Source of the DNA: Pelodera strongyloides
Lineage: Eukaryota > Nematoda > Chromadorea > Rhabditida > Rhabditidae
Assembly (NCBI GenBank): GCA_036852015.1
Contig: JAANDG010000732.1
Coordinates: 1 to 64,000 of the forward strand
Length of the DNA: 64,000 nt
Direction of reading: 5' to 3'
The stretch's first letter is position 1; each line of letters begins with the position of its first letter. The translations under genes were made by a program, and so were the position numbers. Below are positions 10,263 through 22,981 of this stretch, piece by piece. Under the pieces are notes generated by a model that was not told where the DNA came from, searched no databases, and saw only the letters and a program-made list of their open reading frames with translations.

Positions 10263-10591
10263 ATGTCTGTGGGTAAACAGGAAGCAGTCACTGAGGAAGG
10301 ACCTCTTCCTGATTCTGATGAGACAAAGAAAGTGTGTTTTCTATTAACTATTTTTCTCCCTTGATATTTTGCAGATGTTTCGTAATTGTAAAATTGCAAT
10401 GCTTCTTTAGTTTTGTTCTTTAGAGTGGAAGCGAGGAACACAGTGAAGTGTATGGCATGGTCAATAGCCAAAATGCGCTATCTGTTTATTTATTATATTT
10501 CGTGTTTTCTAGGTTTCTCCCATAGAGGGCACCGACTCTGGACATGAGTCGAACTCTAATACACCCGGTTCAGAGAGGGCGCAAACTCCAC
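10263..10591 (+). CDS. Probable alternative 5' coding exons of the CLU gene
   Basis: Three in-phase exons: 10263-10331 (ATG, 23 codons), 10424-10447 (8 codons) and 10513-10591 (26 codons plus 1 nt). Donors are AAA|GTGTGT, GAA|GTGTAT and CCAC|GTGGGT; acceptors are CTTTAG, CTTTAG and TTCTAG. The encoded 57 residues are acidic and rich in Ser/Glu, like the disordered N-termini of CLU proteins. The last exon ends in phase 1, exactly what CLU exon 2 (12140) needs, so this end and the ATG exon at 11971 could be alternative starts; this form would be 1305 aa. A possible SL or splice acceptor (AAATCAG) lies just before the ATG. No homology anchors these residues, so this is an inference from phase and composition. 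Confidence 0.5.
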
Positions 10592-11970
10592 GTGGGTTAA
10601 CGTTAACTTATTTTTTCTTATGTGATTGGGGAAGTGAGTTTCCCCCTCCCCCACATTTTTTCATATTTCATGTTAATCATTGATCATTTGTACATATTTT
10701 CGTGTTATTTTAATAATCATTGGTACATTTCCCCATAATCCCCATCATAATTACCGTGTTGAAAAAACTCCGATTCTCCTCAGCGAAGATGCTAAAGCTA
10801 AATAATATATGTTAAATTCGTTATATCTAAAAGTTATTTACATTAAAAGCTATTTCATACATAATAGTCTTTTTCATCCTCGTTAGTGCTTTACATATAT
10901 TCTGTATCGAGTATCCGCGTATGGCCATGAGCAAATGGGAACGGGAATTACACTATTTCGTTTTCGGAAAGTTCATCGCGTGCGCACCCTTAGCTATAGG
11001 TAATCGGATTGACGTTGGCATCTATCAATATCCCTTCTTCCATACACGCATTTTTTGTCCATTTTTCTTTATTTTCATATCATAAAAAACCTCTTTTATA
11101 AATATCTATCTTATTTTGTATTGATTTCACTTTCTGATTGATTTCGCCAGCAGATTTAGTGGGAAACTGTAGATTCTTTGCGCACAAACTAACCAAATAG
11201 AAATAACATCCGGAGATGGTTTGATTAAATATCGAGGCTGGTCATTACATTTGTGATTGGTCCTTGTCCTTGCTTTCTATCATGCATGCAGTCTATGTCT
11301 TTTGTGGCATTGAAATATTCTTGCCAAGTGCAATAATTTCACTTATTCCGGTCTGTTACTGTACTATCTACCTATCTAGCACGTTTTTTTGTTGATAATT
11401 CTTACTCGTCATGTTGGGTGTGGATAGTATTGCGTATTCGATGAGATAGACTGTTCTTCGTTGTGTTTTTCTGTTCTGTCTCTTATCTTCTCCACGTATT
11501 TGTGCATCACTCGTTTCTTACGTTGTCTTGGTCTATTGACTGACTGATCTACTGTTTCTGTGTTGCCAGCACACATCGCATTCAATACTGACCTGAGCTC
11601 GCGATGCTGCTGCATTGATTGATCGCAAACGATCGTTCTTTGGGTCCTGTCTATTGGACCGTCTCCCGCCTCTATCGCTCCCTCTCCTCTCTCATCAGTG
11701 CGTTCTCACTGTACCACTTTCTTTGTTTCTCTTTCGCCATACAACTCTCTCGCTATCTTAGCTTATCCCCACAATTGCTGCTTCTGTGCCTAACCCCGGT
11801 GCAGGACGCGCCCGAACGGCACATCATTTTTTAGTATTCGTACCCAAAATATAAAATATCATATTCAACTGTTATTCAGTTTAAACATATTAGTATTATT
11901 CTCTATTGACCTGCAGAACCGTATATTCACTGTCCCTGTCCGTACCGGGTACCGGTTGCTTTACTAGAGG
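10592..11970. other. Region between the two CLU starts
   Basis: AT-rich with no recognised exon or repeat. Immediately upstream of the 11971 ATG is a good acceptor (TTGACCTGCAG, ending near 11915), which could serve trans- or cis-splicing of the 5' leader. Pyrimidine-rich sequence at 11640-11800 could be promoter material for the downstream start. Confidence 0.35.
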
Positions 11971-14900
11971 ATGAGCGATCATCCGGACGAGAATGAGTTG
12001 GTACAGAAATCTGTGGTGGAAAATCATTTAAATGAAGTTGAGCAAGAAGTTGGTGAGCCTTTATATCCCATATACCTATCATGAACCTTTCTATTGTGGC
12101 GCACACGACCTAACGCAAACCTTCTGTCTTCAAAAATAGGTGCTGATTTTAGAACACATAAAGAAAATGAGAAAACAAGTAATTCCGGAAGAGTTCTCAC
12201 TCAAACACCTAGTGTTATTTTTTGTATGGTACAATTCCGATTGCAAATTTGTTCCGTTTTACGTTTTATCGAGAAAGCTCAATTTTCTTATAGTGTAACT
12301 ACTTCTACGGGATGTTTCCTTGTGCAAGGAAATGGGAATGCTTTCTATATTTTTTATTCTTAAATAGCATATTAGCTCAACATTTTTGCAGAGGACAAAT
12401 CGGACACTGGCCCCACTGATGTTGCTTTCCGACTGAAGTTGGTCTCTCCTGGAGGAGATCCATTCGAACTCCAGGTTGGGATTTTTCATTTAGTATGGTA
12501 TGAACTGTCTCATATTCATGTATTTAAATGTGTACATTCATTTTGGATGGAACCCAAACTATGTTATAAAAAAAAATCTTAAGGTCAACACTGGTGAAAT
12601 GGTACAGGAAATTCACCAGGTGCTGCTGGACAGGGAATCGACGTGCCACAGAACTTGTTTCAGGTTTCTCCTACGTTTTCTGTCGTAAACCAGCCTGCTT
12701 CTTTTACTAATTAAATACATTTATTCAAGTTTTTGTACAGCGGTGAATTAATTTGTATAACATGCTATGAATTATAGTTTGCAATTGGATGGAAAACGTA
12801 TGGATAACTTTACCGAACTCCGTAATGTGGAGGGCCTTACCGATGGTGCGACTCTTCACGTCGTGGAAGGTATCTATATATATACTTTTTGTTGTCGTTC
12901 GTGTTTCCTGTGGTATTAATCATTTATGTTATTGGTTCGTTAGTTTAAAATGTATTCGGTTGTACACTCACTATTCGATTATGTCTGTCGATTGCCACCT
13001 GGTATGATGTCACGGTCACTCACGCCTACCACTCTACCACAACTACCACTATGAGGCCCGTTTCGCCAGAACTTTGTAGTACTAATTACTGTTCTAAACA
13101 ATTTTTGCGCATTTCTCTGTGTCGGAAATGCCTAACTAAGAGGGGCGCAGAAATGCATAAGGAATGCAGTTGTATAGCGTAAACGTTTCAAGTGCTTCGA
13201 TTTTTTCCACTTTTCCACATCAGTCCGAAGGTTCGTGCCTTCTAAAAATCATGTTTGAGAGGGACGGGTCGCGTGGATCTATCATTCATTCCTATATATG
13301 ATCATCACTGGAGACCCCTAATAATTAAAACTTGTGTGCGGTTAATTTTTATGTTTTTAGAGCCCTACACAATTCGCGAAGCCCGTATTCATGTGAGACA
13401 TATTCGCGAGCTGGTGAGAGGTGGTTCCAATGATACAACTTATGAGGTGGTCGTTACTGTCGTTTTGTTGTTTGTTTTCGTTCGTTGTCGTTGATAGTTA
13501 AGTCATAGTTTGTAAGGCATTGGAACGTAAGTTGATAGTAAGGCATTTGAACATATGCTCGTTATCCTGACTTCTTATAGGCTGCTTCCGGAATTGAGGG
13601 GCAAAGTCTTTCTTACCTGCCTACAATTAACCTCCTCGAAAAGAAAAGCGATGGCGGAAAGCCGATTAACCTTCCGCCCGAGTATATTCTTCCTGGATCA
13701 AAGGTATGTCTATGTCGTGAATTTATGTCTTATTTGGTCTTGACATTTCAATTTTAGATTGTTTGGCAACTGGGAATCACACTATGAGTCTGGTATATAG
13801 CATCTGTCCTAGTCATTTAGTTCGGCTTAAAATAAAAATCGGCATAAAAATAAAAGCAATAACAGAAACTGGCAGATGCTTACACGATTATAGGCACACA
13901 CCCGTGTAGTTCTATCTTCTGTGCTTTCTGCGTCGTTTTCGTTTTAATTTCCCGTTTGAATAACAAGTGCAGTGCGTCGCATGCAATTTGTTGGTCGTCC
14001 ACTTACCACCTCCTCCATGTGCACAAAGTAGTAGTTTTTGGGTTTGAGACGCCTCATTTTAAGTGCCTTCGATTTGTAAATTTGAGTGTTTCATAATGGT
14101 TGTCTTTTGTAGGACCGGCCTCTTCTGCCTCTATTGGCGCCACTTCAAAAATCTCAGGCCGCTGTTCAGAACATCGCTCTATCACCTTTCAACCCACCAG
14201 TCGGACCCAGAAAACTTAAGGTAAGTAACCGAGAAGAATAGTGTTTTTTTTTTAAATTTTGTTGACCCTGTTTCTGGTTATCTGTTTAATTTACAGTGGC
14301 GTTTTCTATGTTTTGCGTTTCGCTTTATTATTTTATATTTTGTCACTTCGCAGCTTCATTTACTCTTTTGCAGGGTGACATCTTGTATCTAGTAATTGAC
14401 ACGGTGGAGGGTCGCCGTGTTTTTGTCACCTGTTGCACCAAGGGATTTTATGTGAACGCCAGCACCGAAGAACAGTTTAAGCCCACCCCGAGCAACCAGA
14501 ATAAGACAGTGTATCACAGGCTAGTTTTCTGTCTGTTTCATATATAGAAAATGTATTTGCTTCTATGCTCTATTCCCGACAATTCAACAACCATACGGTC
14601 CCTGAGAAATGTCTCTGACTTGATGCTAATGGCCCGAATTCTATGCATGTTGTTGTTTTGTAACGGAATTGTTTTTACACCTAATTACATGCTATGAAAT
14701 ATGACACTAGGTGGTGTTAACTAAATAAAACGTATTAAAAGACTGTCGAAATCTCTTATTTTTGCGCTATCTCTCCAATATTGCTTCTCGGCTATCCCAG
14801 ACAGTTTTATTTTTATTTCTTTTGTTTCTTTCAACATCGTTAACGGGTCCCTACGATTGCAAGTTTTAGTCTCGTGGACCTCCTCAATGTCGTTTCTACT

Positions 14901-17900
14901 GGGTTCAAGAAATCCTTCCCCAATATCATCCGTAAACGCTTCGAGAAACACGTGTTGGACCGCTTACCTACACCCTACCCCGTGCACACGTGGATTGCAC
15001 CGGCCGTGGAGCTGAGCCCCGATACTCTGCGGTAGGCTAGACTGCAACATTAGTTGTTTATTTAAGCGTATGGTTGCTGCAAAGTTGACATATTTTGAAG
15101 ATTATAGTCGAGAAGCCTCCTGCCCTTCGAAGGCCGAATTGGCTGAGCAATGATCGTGAGGTGCATGACGACATGAAAAACTTCTCTATTGTTCTTTAGC
15201 GTCGTTGTTCTTTTTTAAGTATAAATTAAATATTGTTGTTTGTGAGATCCTATTTTCTAGAGCTGAAGACTCCACACAACCGCATCGTGTCGGATTTGAA
15301 GACCATCTCCCTGGGCAGATCCGGGACTGGAACGAGGAGTTGCAGACAACCCATGAAATGGAAAAGAACAATTTGACCGAAAGGCTGATTCGCGATCGTT
15401 CGGTTTACAAGATCCACGGCGATTTTGTCAGCGCGGCCGTTAAGGTAAAGTGCATTTTTCTCTTCCTTGCAATAGGGCTGCGTGAGAGCACCATTGCAAG
15501 TCTTGTCTGCGGTCCTTCCATTCTACACATGGAAAATTACGTATGATACAATTGTAAGAAATGTGTGTGTGCCTAGTAGTTCGTATTTTGTGATACGTAT
15601 ACTAATTGGATTGCCAAATTCCCTCTTCTGTTCAGGGAGCAATGGCAGTCATAGACGGAAACGTTATGTCCATCAATCCGGCAGATGAGCCAAAGACGCA
15701 CATGTTCATTTGGAACAACATATTTCTGTCGCTTGGATTCGATGTCAAGGATCATTATAAGGTACACTGATGTTTATAATGTAAAAAAATTTCGTGCAGG
15801 GCTCACCAAAACGATACAATGTAAAAATTAAGGAACTGGGCGGCGATGCCGCTGCTCATGTGGCAACAACAGCTGATCTGCAGGGAGTCTCTATTTATTC
15901 AACAATAGATGATCCCAAGCTGTGCACGCTAGGCATGGCCATCATCGACTACAAGGGCTACCGTGTGACTGCGCAGAGTATCATTCCCGGCATCTTGGAT
16001 AGGGAGCAGGTTGGTTACTTTGCGCTTAGGTGCATTTATGTAATACAATAGCTACGACGTTTTTTCTTATTGGTTATAAAACATGTGTTCTAGGAACAGT
16101 CTGTTGTTTACGGCTCAATCGATTTCGGCAAAACTGTTGTGACAAACGAAAAATATGTTGAATTGCTCGAGAAGTCAGCCGAAGAGCTCAAGATTCTGCC
16201 ACATGAGGTAAGCTATCAAAATTGTCACAAGAAAGTGAATCGTTACCGTGTTTATAATTGCGTGTGGGAGTGGTCCGCCTGTTGTTTACTCGGGTGTAAA
16301 CACATTTCTACACTAGGAAGTTTTTAGGTCACTTCAACGGACAAGGAAGGTAGTGAGACGACTGTAAAGCTGTACACTTCTTACGAGACCAAGGTAACTA
16401 CTTTGTCTGACCTTATATACATACGGCCGCTGCCAGTTCACAGTTGAACGCCTAGTTTCACTGAATATAATTTTTTGTTTGTTTTCTGTGTGTTACACTT
16501 ACACAGTCATGTTTCCTAGTTTCACTGAATATAATATTCTTTTTCTTTTTTTTGCTTTCCGTGTGTTACACTTTACACTTACACAGTCGTGTTTTTGTTG
16601 TTGCGTGTCCTTGCACTTCTCGCTTACGCAGAAAAAGTCTCGCATACGTAATTTCCTTTAAAATATTGCAGGATCCCAGTCGTCAAGTTGTGTTGTGTAT
16701 AGTGTTTTTTTCCTACCTAGTGCCAATTCTATTTGCTCGTTTAAGCTCTACAAAAGGAACCTTGAGGTTTTGTTTTTGTAGGGTATAATTGGCAATGACG
16801 GTCGCAGCTACATTCTTGATCTGATGCGTACGATGCCCCCCGATGTTCATTTCATTGAAGCTGCCAACGTGTCACCGAGAGCAATGGTTTGGGATTTTCT
16901 ATGACTCTTAGAGTGGAGTGTGGATCATAATTAATCATAGTCCCTTGTTTGTCCTCACGAATAATTGTTTTCGGAAATGCGTGTTCGGGACCCCTCACCC
17001 CTGTAAGTTTCGTTATTCAGGAACTCGGATTTCCCCGTCCGTTCCCTCACAAGCTTGCTGCCCTTCGTCCCGAGCTTATCGAGGCATTTGTTGAGTAGGT
17101 TTTTTTTACTGTTTTGAGTTGTATTTGGGGATCGTGCACGTCTAGCATCAGGTGAATATGTGTTCTTTTGGTTTCAGCTTCCGTTACCTGACGTTCATTC
17201 GCGTGACTGCCTATCACCTGCAACAAGCTCGGTTGCAAGACGCCCAGGATAAAGTGAAAAAGATTGACGGGAAGGAAAAGAACGAGGATGCCAAGGAAGA
17301 CGAGGTTGGTCCACTTTTTATTTTCACTGTGCACATCCACAGCTATACATAGGTGACTCTAGGCCCGCAGGCATGCATTTAAGCAAATATGCCCCAGGGC
17401 GTGCCCTTCAATTGTAGAAGGCCGGAATAAGGCCACAAACGGGGAAAATGACGGTCCGAACCTGGGGCGTGCCCTTTACATGGCACTTTGCCGTAGCCTT
17501 GCATTTTATAAAGCGCGCGAAAATTGGGATTTAAATTTTTGTGAAGCAGCGGCCGTCATATTTCGCAACCAACAGAGACGGCCATGTGCATTATGGCCGA
17601 GTGGTCTAAGGCGCTGGTTTGGAGCAGGTGTTTAGCTAATGTCGCAAGTTCGATTCCTGTCCGGTGCATTTGTCTTGCAAAGTTCTATGTGCTTGTATGT
17701 TGTGTTTCGGTGTGTAAGTTCGTGGTGGGTGAGCTAAAACGGTGTATATTCCTTTTCTTCCCGGTTCAAAATGGCCTGTTTGTGGCCCTTTATTATGCCC
17801 TCTAAAACTCACAAAAGCCCCAGGGCACGTACCCTGGGCACCCTCTAAGGCCGGTAACGGGCCTGCCCTGTTCCACTGAAAAGGGCACGCCCTCGGGCCT

Positions 17901-20900
17901 AGAGTCACCTGAGTAGTAGGTGAGCTCTTCCTAAAATATATTTAGGGCGCGTTCGGGATTGCGATAAGAAATCAAAAAAGTAGTTCGGGATGGCCCTTAA
18001 AAATTTTCCGAAATCTCCACAGTAGGAGGAAATTCGTTGTGGGACCAAACAGGCACAGTACACTATTTGGAGTAACTCTCGAATATTTTTTTCCCGCAGG
18101 GTCTTGTGCTACATTATTCTCGTTACTAAAGAGTTGCTCCAAATAGTGTACTGTTTGGTCCCACAACGAATTTCCTCCTACTGTGGAGATTTCGGAAAAT
18201 TTTTAAGGGCCATCCCGAACTACTTTTTTGATTTCTTTTCTTTCTTTTCGCAATCCCGAACGCGCCCTTAGTTCTTTATTCAAAATGCAATAAAAAAAAA
18301 ACAGTGTGCACGGAACGAAGTGCAGTATGCAGGGTGTAGCATTGTGCTTCTTCAATCCCCCAGTAGGCGTAGGGGAGACTATTTTCGTCAGATAAAGTCG
18401 ATTATTGTTCCTTTCAACGTGCTTATTGCGCAACACCAGGTCTTCGCGACGTAGCTTTCATCTACCGTTTTAGCTCCCTGATGCCGACGATGCCCATAAG
18501 ATCGTGGAAGAAGCGCTGCCGACTAAGGAAGAAGCCGAGGCCAATAAGAAGAACCAGGAAATTATCGCCAAGGTTTGCTCTTGTTCTGAAAGACATTTAT
18601 ATCGTGTTTAGTACCCTGTGCCTGTAAACAGTTTGTTTGAATTGGATTGATGGATGATGGATTACATGCAGATTGAGCAACTGCAGTTTTAACCATTTTG
18701 TTTAGGCTGCAGCCACAGTTGGCTCTCTGTCTGATAAGACCTTTGATATCCGTTTCAACCCTGACTGCTATTCAACAACAGTGAAACACGCACCTACCGA
18801 AGATCTCGAGAAGCAAAGGAAGCTGTTGGTTGAAGCTGCAGGTATGTGTTCAGTGTCACTTTGTGTGTTGCTTTTGTAGTCTTAATAATACTGCAATCAA
18901 TACAAAGAAATAACGTCGTCCGAAGGTATCCCTAAAACACGCTATTCTCAGTGAGCACGTGAGCAGAACTTCAATTTTTTTCCTTGCAGACTTTTTGCTC
19001 GTTCAACAACTACCCAGCTTCGTGCAAGACTGCATAGAACATCAACTCACTCCCATTGACGGTGAAGGGCTGAGCGAGTTGATGCACAATAAGGGAATTA
19101 ACGTCCGTTATCTTGGGGAGACACTTAAGTTGGTGAGTAAACATATTGTGTAACGAGTAAGAGTGCCACATTCACTTGGGAAGGGTGGCTGACTACTTGA
19201 TCGTTGACGAGGAGTCAAAAAAGGTTAAAGCTAGAACTGTTCTTCAGGGCCCCGAAGGGGTCCCTGCAGTCCGCTCTGGTCTACCGAAGTAGTGCGCTCC
19301 AGAGGATAGGCCATCTTTGAGTTTGATTATGGAATGGGTGGCCAGCCAGCCCTGATCCAAGAAACTTCCCAAGTTTTCACCTGGTACCGTTTTTGCCACC
19401 CGGTCGGTGCAACCAGCCGCGGGAATTGAACCCCGGTCGTGTGTGTGGTGAGTAGCAGCGCTAGCCACTACACCACCGGCTGGTCAATTTGACGTATGCT
19501 GTATACTTAACTCCCATTTCTCTAGGTTGAGAACTCGACTTCGTACGTGAAACCGCTGGTTGCCGGAGAGCTTGTTGCACGTTGCGCCAAACACGTCATG
19601 AGGAAGATTTTCCAGGCTTGTTATTTTTGTTTGTATATAAATAGTAAGAGGCAAAAATTTGGAAACGACGGAGACTCGGAGACCCTCGCCTGAACTAATC
19701 ATAATTCGCATTAATGCTTGCTTTAATTAATTTCATGCTATATGCCGCTTTTATTTCAGGATGTTCCAGTTGAACAGCTTGCTGCCGCCAACGCACACCT
19801 TCTCAACGCCTTTCTTGGCCAAACCACGAGCACCAAAGAAGAGAAGAAGTCTGGAAAGGGAGTGAGTGTAGTCTACCTCCATTGTTAGATCCGTATGATT
19901 ATATTTATGGCCAATCTGAGCCTAGAGCGGTTGCGAATTGGTACACATACACGTATTTGGTTTTTTACGCACGAACCGCTAACAACTTGTGCAGACGATT
20001 ATGAGACAGGTCAAGACAAATGTTTAATCGAAACCTGATTATTTCAGGGCAAGAAGGGTCGCCGTTCAGGATCTAAATGGGCCGAGATCAACACGAAGTC
20101 ATTGTGGGCTGATATCTCTGAGGAGGTAAGCATCGGCTTAATGTAATGTATGTGGTTTCCTAGAATTGGATCTCGGATGGAAGTGCGATAGCTTGGCTTT
20201 TTCAACGTTCTTAGGTTAGCTGTTTTCAGTCTCAGTCCTACTTTGGCTACCCTCTTGTTCTATCATCTGTCGATGAACTGTGCGAGAAGTTCGCCGTACA
20301 GAAGGTGCCGCTTTTCAGACGGATCTGCAAAGTACTCGGAATCCAAATGCTTCTCAAGGTAAGGTGCACAATAATGTCAGACACAACACATGGAACATAA
20401 TCAATTAATCATTGATGAAATCGTGGTTTATTTGTGTCGTGGTGGCTTCTGAACGTGAAAATTCTTGATATTGTTCCCTTTCGTATACTCTCGCTTCCGT
20501 GCAACAAAAGTTTTCTAGTTTCCCTCCATTTTTCGGTCGAATGTGAAGGTTATCTTCTATTTATTTGAGGATTACAAGTTTGATCGTGCGCAGCCATTTA
20601 TCGAAGACGACGTGCAGAATATGTACCCCGTATTCAAGCATAGGCAGCCATGGGCACGTAAGTGATATTTCCATTCTTGCCCACGTTTTAAAGGATATTT
20701 GAGGTGGTGTCCGACGCATCATATTTGCATAACTCTTATTGCAGGTGACGCCAAGCACCTCTACCTCAGAGCTCAAGCGGAGACCAGTCAGGGACGCTTG
20801 CGTGATGCTTACGAATGTGTGGTGGAGGCGGTGCGTTCCCGTATTCTTACTTTTTTTTGAGACATGATGTTCCCTAAGCCGTGTAGCGTAAGTTCTGTTA

Positions 20901-22981
20901 ACTTTCTCTCGTCATTTGATGTCTCCTGATCGTCGCGGGACACTAAGTCCTGGAAAATGACATGTTATTGCGAATTTTTTCCTCAGGATTTATCATGTGT
21001 CCGTCTCTGTGATCCATATTAATGTTTGTTTAGGTGAACCTGATGTCTTCTGTCTACGGTGCAATGCACCCCGAGTTGGCGCAAGCACTGCGTTTGCTGG
21101 CCCGGCTCTCCTATATCCTCGGCGATCCTCAGGATGCCCTCGCCCAACAGCACAAGGCGGCTCTGATGAGCGAGCGGTGCAATGGAGTCGATCACGCGCT
21201 CACCATAGTTGAATATGTAAGCCGCCTATGTGTATTGTGTTAGCTTTAGTCGTCATGCGAACAACTTACAATTAGTATCAAATTGAAAGTATTATATGTG
21301 TGTTGTATTACCTTAAAATTAGCCATCTCGACCTGTTTTTTTTTTTTGAGATCAACCTGGCTCACTTTGCTTTTGCCAATCTGTACGTGTCGGGCGCTTT
21401 GCGTCTCCTCTACAGAGCACGGTACCTGTTGCTGGTCGTCCACGGCGAGAACCACCCGCTTATGTGCCAGATTGATGTGAGTTCCTTTTTTTTCAATTGT
21501 ATTAAGTGTGGGTGTTCTATTACGAGTGGGTATAGTCTGCGTAAAAAAGAGGTCTATCAAACAAGTCCCACGAACTGAATACCTACATATCATGAATAAT
21601 TGTACCATTTTTGTAAACTTCAATCCCATCACTCCAAATTGTGGGCGTTTGTTTTCATTATTTAAATCATTGTATGTATCGAATGCTCTAATATGTTTTT
21701 CATATTAGCTACCCGCATTTCAGGGCAATATTGGTGTTATTCTTTACGCTGTCCAGGAGTACGACCTTGCCGTAAAGTTCTTATCAGCAGCTGAGAGTGC
21801 TGCAACCGTTGCCGGAGAGCCGAAGCGACTTAAGGTAAGCCTATATGACTACGCAATACGCAATGTACGCGCTTGAGACGCGACTAGGAAACTTTTTGTC
21901 CATTTATAACTGGGAATTAATTACTTGATATACTTTTTAAATCTAATTATTGATATTACCTCGCTGTAGTGTGAGATCTTTCAGTCCGCCCTTCTGAACC
22001 ACATGCTGGCACGGGCTCAGGCTGCTCGCGGTGATTTCCGTGCGGCTCTCGCCTCGGAAAAGGAGACCTATATGATCTACAGCAATCTGTTCGGTAACGA
22101 CCATGAACGGACCAAGGAATCGGGCGAATGCCTTAAGCACCTCACCCAGCAGGCCGTCATCTTCCAGAAGCGAATGAACGAGGCTGCCAAGGGAAACAAT
22201 ATTCATACACTACTCCCCGTTCAGGTACGATTGCTGCCGCTGCGAAAGCTTTTTCTTAGGGTGCGAGATGAACTTCTTTTTTTGGCGAAACCATCCACCT
22301 GCGTAGCGAAGCGCCAAATTTTCGCTGAGCGTTTCGCTAGTTTTTCTGTATATCTCTGCGCCTCTTCACCCTCTCTCCTTACAATTGCAATATCAGCCGC
22401 TGATAATTGACTTCCTTTCGCTAGGCGGTTTCGTCAGTAATAATTATTTAGCTGACCTGTTCACCAGTAAATTACTTTCGCTGAGTGTTTCGCCAAAGAG
22501 TAATAGAGAAATGTAACTTCAACCGAATATCATGAAATATTATTTTTAGGCCAGCTCGCCGTCCCTACCGTCGATCCTTGAGGTGATGAATGCTATAAAT
22601 GGAATCATTATCATCCAGGTAATACGTTTTCTATAATCAGGGCTGAAATATGTCCATTATAATAATAATAATTTATTTCCAGTTGCATCGATTCTTTCAG
22701 TGGTGGGATGGGGATATTTGCAGTACAGTATAGCATAGAGCATTGCTTACACGATAATTTTGGTTCGCGATAAGAATTCACGATAAAACGATGGTGGGAT
22801 TGGGATATTTGCAATACAGTATAGCTATAGCACATCAGCGCCTGAATTCCTTCAGGTTCCTGCATCTCAGACAGCTGCTCAACCTGCAGGTGATGAGAAA
22901 ACGTTGACAGAGACCGAAGTTGCAAAGCCGATTGAGGATGCCTCAGCTAAGGCTGCTATCGAGCAGGAGACTCTCGACTGA
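11971..22981 (+). CDS. clu: Clustered mitochondria protein (CLU/CLUH homologue)
   Basis: 33 exons, 1275 aa: 11971-12052, 12140-12178, 12392-12474, 12584-12663, 12778-12869, 13361-13446, 13581-13703, 14113-14220, 14374-14519, 14870-15031, 15261-15444, 15636-15761, 15800-16009, 16094-16207, 16328-16393, 16782-16886, 17021-17094, 17178-17304, 18474-18572, 18706-18841, 18990-19132, 19526-19615, 19760-19861, 20048-20125, 20230-20358, 20570-20657, 20745-20830, 21034-21216, 21351-21476, 21724-21834, 21970-22224, 22550-22618, 22856-22981. Strong matches to CLUH include [17 protein letters not shown] and LDGKRMDNF (N-terminal ubiquitin-like domain), [20 protein letters not shown] and [14 protein letters not shown] (central Clu domain), GINVRYLG, and [18 protein letters not shown] in the TPR region. 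CLU proteins are cytosolic RNA-binding proteins that regulate mRNAs for mitochondrial proteins and mitochondrial distribution. Introns after 14519 and 19615 start with GC. The 1.17-kb intron after 17304 and the intron after 19132 hold transposons. Exon 26 could start earlier, at 20551. Confidence 0.93.
17351..17910. mobile_element. Inverted-repeat element with GGGCGTGCCC arrays and a tRNA-like centre
   Basis: Perfect termini AGGTGACTCTAGGCCCG and its complement bound the element. Just inside, GGGCGTGCCC/GGGCACGCCC and GCCCCAGGGC recur on both sides, and a class II tRNA-like sequence lies in the middle. No transposase ORF and no obvious target duplication. It sits in the CLU intron after exon 18. 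Confidence 0.65.
17587..17668 (+). tRNA. tRNA-Leu/Ser-like sequence, probably a pseudogene
   Basis: A box TGGCCGAGTGG, D-arm GCCGAGTGGTCTAAGGC, B box AGTTCGATTCC and an acceptor stem (TGCATTA with CGGTGCA) with six of seven pairs counting wobbles. The anticodon stem does not pair and the T stem has one mismatch. The length of 82 nt fits a long-variable-arm tRNA. Probably non-functional, but its pol III boxes are good. Confidence 0.5.
17945..18267. mobile_element. Palindromic Harbinger-like MITE (TTA target duplication)
   Basis: Long inverted arms starting GGGCGCGTTCGGGATTGCG, about 140 bp each and nearly identical, surround a short loop. TTA stands immediately outside both ends (17942-17944, 18268-18270), as for PIF/Harbinger-type elements. 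No ORF. It lies in the same CLU intron as the previous element and can form a long hairpin in the pre-mRNA. Confidence 0.75.
18273..18430 (-). repeat. Diverged SINE fragment
   Basis: It shares GTGCTTCTTCAATCC, the GGCGTAGGGGAGA region and CAGATAAAGTCGAT with the SINE at 8005-8359 in the same order, after an A-rich stretch. No tRNA-like head is visible. Confidence 0.6.
19240..19483 (-). mobile_element. Second SINE, tRNA-Glu-like head
   Basis: On the minus strand it begins GCCGGTGGTGTAGTGGCTAG (A box) and has GGTTCAATTCC (B box), with CTACTCACC at the anticodon-loop position, like tRNA-Glu(CTC). About 170 bp of unrelated body follows. It lies in the CLU intron after exon 21. The target duplication was not resolved and the body differs from the SINE at 8005. 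Confidence 0.65.
22702..22825. repeat. Short direct duplication in the last CLU intron
   Basis: GGTGGGAT(G/T)GGGATATTTGC and the next 12 bases occur at 22702 and again at about 22792, roughly 91 bp apart. The first copy follows TTCTTTCAG, a decoy acceptor. Confidence 0.6.

Noticed and set aside
15103..15200. Open segment resembling an extra CLU exon
   Set aside because: In the phase left by the preceding exon it contains TGA, and joining 15031 directly to 15261 gives the conserved CLU sequence.
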